From assembly GCA_017501345.1 (NCBI GenBank), contig JAFVXC010000019.1, positions 1-60,209 on the forward strand: 60,209 nucleotides of DNA, written 5' to 3'. This stretch comes from Clostridia bacterium (GTDB lineage: Bacteria; Bacillota_A; Clostridia; Oscillospirales; CAG-272). The position numbers were made by a program, and so were the translations under genes. Shown here piece after piece: positions 49,937 through 57,682 of this stretch (position 1 is its first letter; every line of letters begins with the position of its first letter). Below the pieces are notes generated by a model. The model did no database searches. It had not been told where the DNA came from and worked only from the letters and a program-made list of their open reading frames with translations.

Positions 49937-51355
49937 ATGCGCAAAACCAAAATCATCTGTACGATCGGGCCTGCGTGCGAAAACGAAGAAACGCTGACCC
50001 GTATGTGCCACGCGGGTATGAACGTGGCACGTCTGAACTTCTCTCACGGCACACACGAGGATCATCGCAGTAAAATCGAGCTCGTTCGTACGGTTCGTGA
50101 GCGTCTCGACCTGCCGATCGCCATTATGCTTGACACGAAGGGACCCGAATACCGTATCAAGACCTTTGAAAACAAGCGCATCACCCTGCACGACGGCGAT
50201 ACCTTCACCTTCACAACCGAGGACATCATCGGGGATAACACCCGCGTTTCGGTCAACTACCCGCACCTCACCGAGGAGCTGAAGGTCGGTGACCGCATCC
50301 TCGTAAACAATGGCCTCGTCATTTGTGAGGTAAAGGAGATCAGCGGACAGGATGCCATCTGCACCGTGCTTTGCGGCGGAGAGCTGTCCGACCGCAAGAG
50401 TATGAATTTCCCGAACAAGGTACTGAAGCAGGATTATCTCAGCGACGCCGACAAGGCGGATCTTCTCTTCGGCATCGAAAATGACGTCGATTTCATTGCC
50501 GCATCCTTCGTGTCAACCGAGCAGGACGTCAGGGATCTTCGTGAATTTCTCGACGAAAACGGCGGCAAGGAGATCTCCATCATCGCAAAGATCGAAAACC
50601 GCGCAGGCGTCGACAACATCGAGGAGATCTGTCGCATTGCGGACGGAATTATGGTCGCGCGCGGCGATCTCGGCGTTGAGATCCCCTACGTCGAGGTGCC
50701 CGCAGTCCAGAAATATCTGATCAAGAAGTGCCGTCTGCTCGGCAAGCGCGTCATCACTGCAACCGAGATGCTTGAATCGATGATCCAGAACCCCCGCCCG
50801 ACGAGAGCCGAGATCTCCGACGTGGCAAACGCCGTCTACGACGGATCGTCTGCGGTTATGCTCTCCGCGGAGACCGCCGCGGGCAAATATCCTGTCGATG
50901 CGGTACGCAATATGGCAGAGATCGCCGAATACACCGAGGCACTGATCGATTATAAAGAGTGGTTTGCAACCACCGAGTATCGTATCAATAACAATCTTGA
51001 CGCGATCTCGCACGCAACGTGTGCAATGGCGATCGACGTAAACGCCCGCTGTATCGTGGTAAATTCGATCTCGGGACGCACCGCGCGGATGGTCAGCCGC
51101 TTCCGTTGCCCCGCCGATATCGTCGGCATCACGACAAGCCCCCGCGCGTGGCGACAGCTCAACCTCAGCTGGGGCATCACGCCCGTTCTCGGCGAGGTCT
51201 ATAATTCCCTCGATGTCGTGTTTTATCAAGCGCTCAATCACGCGAGACGCGTAATGAATCTGAAAAAGGGCGACAACGTCGTCCTCACGGGCGGTCGAAC
51301 CAACGGTGAGATCGGTAATACCAATACCATCAAGGTCGAGACCGTGATGAATTGA
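49937..51355 (+). CDS. pyk: pyruvate kinase
   Basis: 472 residues from ATG 49937 (AAGGAA upstream; the open frame before it runs through the repeat block and is not coding). It converts PEP and ADP to pyruvate and ATP. Landmarks: KIICTIGPAC, MNVARLNFSHG, LDTKGPEYR, IIAKIENRAGVDNI with the catalytic Lys, MVARGDLGVEIP and ITATEMLESM. It ends after the small C domain; the extra PEP-utiliser domain found in some Bacilli is absent. It is convergent with the next gene, with a gap of only 3 nt and no terminator between them. Confidence 0.98.
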   Translation: MRKTKIICTIGPACENEETLTRMCHAGMNVARLNFSHGTHEDHRSKIELVRTVRERLDLPIAIMLDTKGPEYRIKTFENKRITLHDGDTFTFTTEDIIGDNTRVSVNYPHLTEELKVGDRILVNNGLVICEVKEISGQDAICTVLCGGELSDRKSMNFPNKVLKQDYLSDADKADLLFGIENDVDFIAASFVSTEQDVRDLREFLDENGGKEISIIAKIENRAGVDNIEEICRIADGIMVARGDLGVEIPYVEVPAVQKYLIKKCRLLGKRVITATEMLESMIQNPRPTRAEISDVANAVYDGSSAVMLSAETAAGKYPVDAVRNMAEIAEYTEALIDYKEWFATTEYRINNNLDAISHATCAMAIDVNARCIVVNSISGRTARMVSRFRCPADIVGITTSPRAWRQLNLSWGITPVLGEVYNSLDVVFYQALNHARRVMNLKKGDNVVLTGGRTNGEIGNTNTIKVETVMN

Positions 51356-51358
51356 CCG

Positions 51359-51985
51359 TTATTCCGAAAAGCGAGTCTGCTCCCGTTGCTCCAGAAAGCG
51401 CTCGATCTCAAGGCAAAGCCGCGCGAGCTTGCCATCGAAATCGGTGCTGTTGTCGATCACGCGGCGGTACGGATGTCCTGCCCACGCGTCGAGGGTGAGG
51501 TCGTCGAGCCGCGCCGCCTCCTCGGGCGTTTCCCTACGCGCCGTGTTGTTCGCAGTCGTATAGCTGCTCTCTGCCCCCTTCGCCGCCGTAACGAGGTGAA
51601 ATACCGCCCCGTAGCCGTGGATAACGTCCTCTTCGGTGAGCCCATACTGCCCGATCGTATCAAGCCAGAGTGTCTTCGACGCATATGCGAGACTGTCGAG
51701 ACTGCCGCGATCGCAAACGATCAGGACACGATCAGCCGACATCGTTTGAGCCGCCTCCACGTAGAGCTGCTCCTTTTTCTCCTGAAGAAGGATCTTTACG
51801 CGCTGAAAATCGGCATACGATCCGCACGTCCAAGGCGCGATTCCTCCCTCGATCAGCTCGGTCGCGACCTCGGAGATCGTAAGGACCGTATATCCGCGTG
51901 CCTCAAAATGCTCCTTGACCCTCACGAGCGCCGACGATTTTCCGCCGCACGGCCCTCCCGTGATCACGATTTTGGTGACGTGCAT
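51359..51985 (-). CDS. P-loop ATPase/kinase-like protein (AAA_28 type)
   Basis: 208 residues. Walker A is GGPCGGKSSAL (about 11-21); other elements are a helical lid and VLIVCDRGSLDSLAY with the Walker-B-like Asp. The fold matches the small AAA_28/NadR-kinase-like group, which phosphorylates nucleosides or related small molecules. Substrate unknown. Its start lies about 200 nt from the tRNA-Asn gene in divergent orientation; the gap contains the tRNA promoter. Confidence 0.85.
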   Translation of the reverse strand: MHVTKIVITGGPCGGKSSALVRVKEHFEARGYTVLTISEVATELIEGGIAPWTCGSYADFQRVKILLQEKKEQLYVEAAQTMSADRVLIVCDRGSLDSLAYASKTLWLDTIGQYGLTEEDVIHGYGAVFHLVTAAKGAESSYTTANNTARRETPEEAARLDDLTLDAWAGHPYRRVIDNSTDFDGKLARLCLEIERFLEQREQTRFSE

Positions 51986-52123
51986 ATCGATACCTTCCCT
52001 TTTTCGAAAATATAGCTGCCGTAAAACGGCCTATATGACGATTATAGCAAAGATCTTGTCAAAAATCAAGGAAATGGATAGAAAATTGCAGGAAATTTTT
52101 TTTGCTTTTTTTCAAAAAAGGTA

Positions 52124-52152
52124 TTGACAAACCAATCCCCTTGTGCTATAAT
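52124..52152 (+). promoter_or_regulatory. tRNA promoter
   Basis: TTGACA (52124-52129), 17-nt spacer, TATAAT (52147-52152), 40 nt before tRNA-Asn. Confidence 0.9.
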
Positions 52153-52192
52153 ATCAAACGTTGACGGGAAAACCCCGAAAACAAACCGATAT

Positions 52193-52428
<236 letters not shown>

Positions 52429-52429
52429 A

Positions 52430-52558
52430 CAAAAAGAAAAACCGCATATCCGATATGCACCTTTAGCTCAGTTGGTAGAGCAACTGACTCTTAATCAGTG
52501 GGTCCCGGGTTCGAATCCCTGAAGGTGCACCATATCGGATATGCGTTTTTTCTTTTTG
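52430..52558. repeat. 28-bp inverted repeat bracketing tRNA-Lys
   Basis: The sequence at 52430-52457 is the reverse complement of 52531-52558 with one mismatch; the inner ends read CCGATATG and CATATCGG. The repeats touch the first base and the CCA of the tRNA, so the whole tRNA is the loop. The right half also gives a T-rich end after the stem. Confidence 0.85.
52457..52532 (+). tRNA. tRNA-Lys (CTT)
   Basis: Complete cloverleaf: acceptor GCACCTT with AAGGTGC, D-arm GCTC/GAGC, anticodon stem ACTGA/TCAGT around CTCTTAA, T-arm with GGTTCGAATCC, discriminator A and encoded CCA. Anticodon CTT. Confidence 0.97.
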
Positions 52559-52731
52559 CTATCTTCTTTTGGATTTGAGCCAACGACGTCTGCGGGCAAC
52601 AGTCACAGCGGCGAAGCCGCGGTGACTGGCAATGTTTGCCGGTTTGCGTAGCAAATGTGGGGCGCCGCCCCACAAGGCAAACTTGCGGCATAGCGGAACG
52701 CTATGCGGTTTAATAGCGCCCAACGGGCGCG

Positions 52732-52745
52732 TCATGATGTCGCTG
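52732..52745 (+). pseudogene. tRNA-Asn fragment
   Basis: TCATGATGTCGCTG is identical to the anticodon-stem/variable/T-stem junction of tRNA-Asn (52230-52244 region). It directly follows the hairpin at 52716-52730, with a GTTTAAT remnant before it. Confidence 0.65.
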
Positions 52746-52761
52746 TTTAAGATTTTCTCGC

Positions 52762-53027
52762 GCACCTTTATGCTCACCCACCAGCCCGCCACGCGGTCTG
52801 GTATGAAGAATGCTACGGCATTCTTCAAGTTGGTGCTCAGCTTCGCTGAGTCGAGCAACTACGACTCACACTGTCGCGTAGCGACAGGGAAAGTGTGGTC
52901 CCGGGGCAAGCTGCTTTGCGGCTTGCGGGCGAATAGCCGGCAATGCCGGCGTCCTGAATGGTGCTCCACATTGGCCGTCGGCCAATGTATAAAGGTTGCA
53001 AGCAACCTTTACCATATCGGATATGCG
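52762..53027 (+). pseudogene. tRNA-Lys pseudogene split by inserted hairpins
   Basis: Blocks of the intact tRNA-Lys occur in order: GCACCTTTA plus GCTCA (52762-52776), AGTTGGT (52828), GAGCAACT (52853), GACTC (52863), TGGTCCCGGG (52896), CCTGAAtGGTGCtCCA (52953-52968) and the 3' flank CATATCGGATATGCG (53013-53027). Between the blocks lie perfect hairpins rather than random sequence. It cannot fold as a tRNA. The colinearity is seen directly; how the hairpins arose is unknown. Confidence 0.8.
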
Positions 53028-53146
53028 GTTTTCTTTTTGCTATCTCTGTATCGGGGTTGAACCATAGGAAGATTCCCTCTGACTCACAGATCAGCACTTG
53101 CCTTGGAGAATCTTCCTCCAAACGCGAAGCGTTTGGGCACAAGCGT

Positions 53147-53162
53147 CCAGCAGGGGGAGCCA
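53147..53162 (+). other. copy of the tRNA-Asn 3' end (att-like)
   Basis: CCAGCAGGGGGAGCCA, identical to 52253-52268, marks the left edge of the first metabolic module. Confidence 0.7.
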
Positions 53163-53310
53163 TCCTCATAGGTCAAAAAAACAACCTATGCCAAAAAGCC
53201 TTGTTTCACAAGGCTTTTTCGGTTTTTTAGGGCTGTTTTTTTGACCTTTTGTTTTTTGCAACTTTTTCCGAACCTTATGGACTTGAACCATCGACATAGT
53301 GGTGATTTTT
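53163..53310. repeat. module-edge sequence R2, copy 1
   Basis: A hairpin CATAGGT..ACCTATG, then the terminator-like AAAAGCCTTG..CAAGGCTTTTT, then GGTTTTTTAGGGC and ending GGACTTGAACCATCGAC. The same order recurs at about 56579-56700 and 58980-59110. The end reads, in reverse complement, like a tRNA T-arm. Confidence 0.6.
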
Positions 53311-53445
53311 AAAAGGATCCTGCTTTGCACAAATTGATAGTAGAAGTTGTTTTGTGTAATAACTCGGGTGTTTTGTTACTTTTCGCAGTCTAAGTTTTAT
53401 GCTATACTATTAACGTATTATATGAACAAAACGGAGGTCTTACAT

Positions 53446-54489
53446 ATGATAACATCACAGGAAATTAAGGCAATGGCAAAAAGAATGGGTGCCGATATTG
53501 TGGGTATCGGTTCGATTGACCGTTGGAGCACCGCGCCGATCCAAATGGATCCCAAGCAGATCATGCCAAAGGCAACGTCGATCATAGCTCTCGGCTTCCG
53601 TGTTTTGCGCGGATCACTCAGAGGTATTGAGGAAGGTACATATTTTTCAAATTACTCCGCAATGGGCTACGGCGGTATCACCTATCTTTATATGCCTATG
53701 ACCGTCATCAATTTGAGCAAAATGATTGAGGATGAAGGTTATGAGGCAGTTCCTATGGGACATCAAAGCGATTGGCGTGCTATTGACAACTTGGGCTATT
53801 TGCGCGAGAATTATTCCAGACCCGTGGCGCCCGGCAAGGCTGCACCGGACGTCATGATCAGTATGCGTATTGCGGGATTTTTGTGCGGGCTTGGTGAGAT
53901 CGGATATTCTAAAATGCTGCTGACTCCCGAATTCGGCCCTCGCGTTCGCGTTGGCATCATTATTACCGAGCTTGAGCTTGAGCCCGACCCAATCATGGAA
54001 CCCGGTACTCTTTGCAATCGTTGTATGGCGTGTGTGCGTGAATGTCCCGGCGGTTGTATTCCTGCCGACAGAACGATCAAGGAAAATGTCGGTGGGTACG
54101 AACTCGAATGGGCAGATGTCGATATGAAAAAATGCGATATCGTATTCCAAGGCAAGGAGCCTGTGAAAGAAGGAGAAAGAGGGGAATATTTTGTTAGCAA
54201 AACAGGCGAAGAGTACAAATCTTCCGCGATCAATCCCTTCGTTCATCAACCTCCGATGCTTTATAAATCGGGAAAGGCGATCTGCGGCGCGGCAGGCTGT
54301 ACTCGAGCGTGTATGAACAGCCTTGAAAAACGCGGTGTTCTGAAAAATAAGTTTGAAAGTCCGTTCAGGGCAGGGAAACCGTGGAAGATAGATTGGTCTC
54401 AAGAGGCAATTGAGGTGGATTATAAGGCTCCGTATGAGGGCCTGAACTCTCCGAACGCCAAGGTTAAGGATAATTCGGATACCGATTGA
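53446..54489 (+). CDS. QueG-like Fe-S reductase family protein
   Basis: 347 residues from ATG 53446 with GGAGG upstream. It has an N-terminal domain like epoxyqueuosine reductase/reductive-dehalogenase relatives (ADIVGIGSIDRW, KATSIIALGFRVLRG) and a ferredoxin-like site LCNRCMACVRECPGGC plus a second group CGAAGCTRACMNSLE. True QueG acts in queuosine synthesis; this version lacks the usual length and HEAT-like tail, and sits with a U32-like protein and an AraC regulator. A dedicated anaerobic reductase for a small compound is more likely. Assignment is to family level only. Confidence 0.75.
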   Translation: MITSQEIKAMAKRMGADIVGIGSIDRWSTAPIQMDPKQIMPKATSIIALGFRVLRGSLRGIEEGTYFSNYSAMGYGGITYLYMPMTVINLSKMIEDEGYEAVPMGHQSDWRAIDNLGYLRENYSRPVAPGKAAPDVMISMRIAGFLCGLGEIGYSKMLLTPEFGPRVRVGIIITELELEPDPIMEPGTLCNRCMACVRECPGGCIPADRTIKENVGGYELEWADVDMKKCDIVFQGKEPVKEGERGEYFVSKTGEEYKSSAINPFVHQPPMLYKSGKAICGAAGCTRACMNSLEKRGVLKNKFESPFRAGKPWKIDWSQEAIEVDYKAPYEGLNSPNAKVKDNSDTD

Positions 54490-54510
54490 CCGAATATCAT
54501 GTAGAAAATC

Positions 54511-55545
54511 ATGAAATATTGTGTAGGATTTCAGCTATACGAAAACGGCGAGGAGCCGTTTTCGCAAATTGTCGCAACGTATAGAGATTACATATCCGAA
54601 GTGTTTTTCGCCTGGCAGGATATCGCAACGGGTAGGAGCGCGATCGCAACGCGCCGCGGCTACACCGACTGGTCTGCCCAAGCGAGAACGGAAGAAGAAC
54701 TTCGCAGGATCAAGCAAATGGGTGTGAAGCTGGACTTGCTCTTCAACGGAAACTGCTACGGGGAGTACGCAATCTCCGAAAAGCTTGCTAATACGGTCGT
54801 TTCTGTGATCGAATATTTGGAGAGCGTCGGTTGCGGCGTAGATATCGTTACCACAGCATCTCCCGCGATCGCGCATACGGTCAAAAAGCATTTCCTCACC
54901 ATCGATGTACGCGCTTCGGTCAATATGCGCATCGGAACGGTGAAGGGAATGGAGTATCTCTCTGATCTTTTCGACTCCTTCCACGTGCAAAGGGAATATA
55001 ACAGAGATCTTTCACGCTTGAAGTTGCTGAAGGAGTGGGCAGATACAGCGGGAAAAAAGCTGATCATGCTTGCTAACAGCGGTTGTTTTGTCAACTGCTC
55101 TGGGCAGAGCTTTCACGACAATCTTGTGGCGCACGAATCCGAGATATGCGAGGTGAAGAATCTGGATGATTTTACACCTTACGTTTGCTGGCAAGCCTTG
55201 AAAAACAAGGAAAACTGGCATATGCTCTTGGAAAATACGTGGGTACGCCCCGAGGACATTCACCACTATGAAGGTATCTTCGATACGGTTAAACTCGCTA
55301 CCCGTATGCACGCACTTCCCGGAATGGTAATCGATGCCTATGCCAGAGGTCGGTATATCGGCAATACGCTCGACCTTTTTGAACCCGGATTCGGCAGAGC
55401 TATCGCACCTTATATCATCAGTAATCTGAATTTTCCCGAAAAATGGTTTACAAAAACGTCTTCTTGTGATAAAATATGTCATAGATGCGGGTACTGTAAG
55501 GCAGTACTTGAACAAGTGCTTATTAACACAGAGGAAAAGGTATGA
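54511..55545 (+). CDS. U32-peptidase-like TIM-barrel protein with Cys motifs
   Basis: 344 residues. TIM-barrel pattern with LDLLFNGNCYGEYA, VNMRIGTVKGMEYL, LIMLANSGCFVNCSGQSFHD and a C-terminal CDKICHRCGYC. Members of the U32 group (for example UbiU/UbiV and RlhA) are Fe-S proteins that perform oxygen-independent hydroxylations rather than proteolysis. The clustered Cys here would suit a Fe-S site. Co-transcribed with the QueG-like gene 21 nt upstream and overlapping the AraC gene by 4 nt. Confidence 0.65.
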   Translation: MKYCVGFQLYENGEEPFSQIVATYRDYISEVFFAWQDIATGRSAIATRRGYTDWSAQARTEEELRRIKQMGVKLDLLFNGNCYGEYAISEKLANTVVSVIEYLESVGCGVDIVTTASPAIAHTVKKHFLTIDVRASVNMRIGTVKGMEYLSDLFDSFHVQREYNRDLSRLKLLKEWADTAGKKLIMLANSGCFVNCSGQSFHDNLVAHESEICEVKNLDDFTPYVCWQALKNKENWHMLLENTWVRPEDIHHYEGIFDTVKLATRMHALPGMVIDAYARGRYIGNTLDLFEPGFGRAIAPYIISNLNFPEKWFTKTSSCDKICHRCGYCKAVLEQVLINTEEKV

Positions 55546-56393
55546 CGGTAAACAATCAATTTTTTGATGACCTGCGTATCTCCGACATTTCGGTCATTTC
55601 GGGAACCCGCCCTTCCGGAAGAATGATCGATAATAGCTGTTACGGAAGAAGAAACAACGGAATTCTGTATGTTTGGAAGGGAGAAGCCACCTTTTACGAC
55701 GATCGGGAAGAAACGGTCGTGGTATCAGATGGAGAACTGGTCTTTATACCAAAGTACAAAAAGTACAGAATGAAATACACGGCGGAAAGCACGACTTTCG
55801 TTTTGTTGAATTTTGATTTGTATGACAAAAGCAATGAGGACGTCTATCTTTTTGAGGATATCACCGTGCTGGCAAAGGACGATGAGTTCAACAGATTTGC
55901 AAAAATAATGACGAGCTTTGAGCTTTGTAGCGCATCAAAGACGATCGGCGCGACACTCCGAAAAAATGAGCTGATGTACCGATTGCTCGGGTCAATTTAT
56001 GCATTAACGCCCTATTTGTCGATCGGGCGCGATATCGATTCAAAAATATCCGACGGCGTTCGCTTGCTGGAGCAGACATATCTCGAAAATTTACCGATTG
56101 TGCAATATGCCGAGGCAAGTCACGTCAGTGTAAATACGTTCAGGAATTTATTTCAAAAGCAATTTGGAATGTCTCCGTTAAAATACAGAAATCATTTGCG
56201 CATCGAGAGAGCGAAAGAGCTATTGTGTGAAGGCAGTTTTACGGTCGCAGAGGTGGCGTACGCCAGCGGATTTGAAAACATAGGCTATTTTTGCAGATAT
56301 TATCGACAGATTACGGGAGAATCCCCGAGTGAAACGAAAAAAGGAACCAAAACGGCCGACCGCAACATCGGCGGTTGTAATTTTGTTCTGTGA
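55542..56393 (+). CDS. AraC-family regulator
   Basis: 283 residues with an N-terminal cupin-like sensing region (VVVSDGELVFIPKYKKYRMK) and a C-terminal double helix-turn-helix (VSVNTFRNLFQKQFGMSPLKYRNHLR, then ASGFENIGYFCRYYRQITGESP). The ATG overlaps the previous stop (ATGA), so it is coupled to the QueG-like/U32-like pair and probably controls it. The operon promoter has a weak -35, consistent with activation. Confidence 0.92.
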   Translation: MTVNNQFFDDLRISDISVISGTRPSGRMIDNSCYGRRNNGILYVWKGEATFYDDREETVVVSDGELVFIPKYKKYRMKYTAESTTFVLLNFDLYDKSNEDVYLFEDITVLAKDDEFNRFAKIMTSFELCSASKTIGATLRKNELMYRLLGSIYALTPYLSIGRDIDSKISDGVRLLEQTYLENLPIVQYAEASHVSVNTFRNLFQKQFGMSPLKYRNHLRIERAKELLCEGSFTVAEVAYASGFENIGYFCRYYRQITGESPSETKKGTKTADRNIGGCNFVL

Positions 56394-56396
56394 CCA

Positions 56397-56555
56397 CAAA
56401 CAAAAACAGACCACCTTGCGTGGTCTGTTTTTGTTTCCCTTCTCTTTGTTCGGCTCTAACCGGAAAGATATCGTGATTCGCGGAGCAAAGCGACGCATAA
56501 TCACGATTCGCCTCGAGCGCATCGCGCTCGTAATTCGAGCCCAGCAGGAGGAGCC
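56397..56555. repeat. long repeat R1, copy 2
   Basis: Matches 52267-52428 with a constant offset of 4130 bp; only isolated changes are seen, such as TCACGAT for TCATGAT and one A in the G-run near the end. It follows the AraC stop by 3 nt and ends with a tRNA-Asn-like 3' end, GAGCCCAGCAGGAGGAGCCA. Confidence 0.93.
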
Positions 56556-56578
56556 ATCTTTGGAGGTCAATTTGACAA

Positions 56579-56706
56579 TTCCAGCCGAAAGCCCTTGATT
56601 TTCAAGGACTTTTTTGGTTTTTAGGGCAAAAATTTAAGAAATTATTTTGTGACAACTCTTTGCGAACCATCGGGGCTTGAACCCTCGACAATATCGCAGT
56701 TTTGAA
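56579..56706. repeat. module-edge sequence R2, copy 2
   Basis: GCCCTTG..CAAGGACTTTTTTGG hairpin, GGTTTTTAGGGC and a GGGGCTTGAACCCTCGAC end, in the same order as at 53163-53310. Confidence 0.6.
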
Positions 56707-57552
56707 CTAACTTCCTTTTTTGGATATAATATACTCACTTGGAGACATACCGTATCGTTTCTTGAAAGCTTTGTTGAAATATGAAATATTGTCGAATCCG
56801 CACTCAAGAGCGATATCAAGGATTTTATCCGTTGTTCCCAATAACAACGACTCCGCTTTTTTTAGTTTCAATAAAAGGCAGTATTCATGAAAGCTTATCT
56901 GCATTTCGTTTTTAAACAAGCGCCCCATATATTTCTCGTTTTTATGATAAATGGCAGACAGATCCTTTAGTGTTGGATTAAAACAATACATACAATCGGC
57001 ATGTTGCTTGAGAGCGAAAACCAACCAGTGCATAGAAGTGGATACTTTTGGCTCTTTTATGTATAGCATTGTGATGTAATCGCAAACAATTTCAGCAATT
57101 CTCAAAAATTCATCAGGAGTATTGGAAAACTCACAGTTCTGCGTTTGTTCGGAAAGCATTTTTCTGTCAACACCCGTGCGTTGGCAGACTTTTTTGATTC
57201 TGGATTGGGTATGATCTATGTCTACAATAGCATTTCCAACGTAGACAATTGCCACCACCTTTTCCCCTATGATAACGGGCATAGCCGCCTCATAAATGCC
57301 ATATATGCAGTGACCGCAAAAGGGCTTTTTTAATGTGATGGCTTTGGCATTTGCCAGACTTTTACAATGCAAGCAAGCGCGGTAGCCCTTTTCTGTGGAC
57401 TTGGCAATATCACAGATTTTTTTTGAATGAATCACGTTTTCAAAACAGATTCTGGTTGAAGGAGTGTTGAGTATGCCGTTTAAATCCAAGATGCTGATAT
57501 GCAGCTTCCTTCCCTTTGTTAGCATATCGATCAATACCTGAAGATTTTGCAT
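56707..57552 (-). CDS. PocR-domain AraC-family regulator
   Basis: 281 residues. The N-terminal half carries the PocR ligand-binding pattern (ICFENVIHSKKICDIAK, GYRACLHCKSLANAKAI, PFCGHCIYGIYEAAMPVII), a Cys-containing sensory domain, and the C-terminal half an AraC-type double helix-turn-helix (ILDIALECGFDNISYFNKAF, KKRYGMSPSEYI). PocR-type regulators respond to small metabolites such as propanediol. It is divergent from the FAD oxidoreductase gene and probably controls it. Confidence 0.9.
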   Translation of the reverse strand: MQNLQVLIDMLTKGRKLHISILDLNGILNTPSTRICFENVIHSKKICDIAKSTEKGYRACLHCKSLANAKAITLKKPFCGHCIYGIYEAAMPVIIGEKVVAIVYVGNAIVDIDHTQSRIKKVCQRTGVDRKMLSEQTQNCEFSNTPDEFLRIAEIVCDYITMLYIKEPKVSTSMHWLVFALKQHADCMYCFNPTLKDLSAIYHKNEKYMGRLFKNEMQISFHEYCLLLKLKKAESLLLGTTDKILDIALECGFDNISYFNKAFKKRYGMSPSEYIISKKGS

Positions 57553-57682
57553 TTTTTATCCTAACTATATTTTTTTGTTTTATTATACCATAAAAGCTTC
57601 CTTTGTACAAGACTTTTTTACCTTTTGTATAAGACAAACATAAGTAATGGTGTTATAATAAAAGAAAAATCGGAGGTGTATG

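Larger units (their letters stand above)
52600..53136. repeat. dense field of short perfect hairpins
   Basis: At least twelve perfect small palindromes, mostly with 3-5-nt loops: GCGGCGAAGCCGC (52608), TTTGCGTAGCAAA (52643), GTGGGGCGCCGCCCCAC (52657), GCATAGCG..CGCTATGC (52688), GCGCCCAACGGGCGC (52716), GAAGAATGC..GCATTCTTC (52805), CTCAGCTTCGCTGAG (52836), CTGTCGCGTAGCGACAG (52871), GCAAGC..GCTTGC (52906), GCCGGCAATGCCGGC (52936), ACATTGGCC..GGCCAATGT (52968), AAAGGTTGC..GCAACCTTT (52991), CCAAACGC-GAA-GCGTTTGG (53118). There is no coding frame with a ribosome binding site. Confidence 0.9.

Noticed and set aside
52559..53230. Several open frames of 66-142 codons in the hairpin field
   Set aside because: They have no ribosome binding sites, overlap tRNA fragments and palindromes, and encode low-quality sequence.
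56397..56598. Coding frame through R1 copy 2
   Set aside because: The same frame appears in the other R1 copies only because the DNA repeat is conserved; it contains a terminator and a tRNA end.
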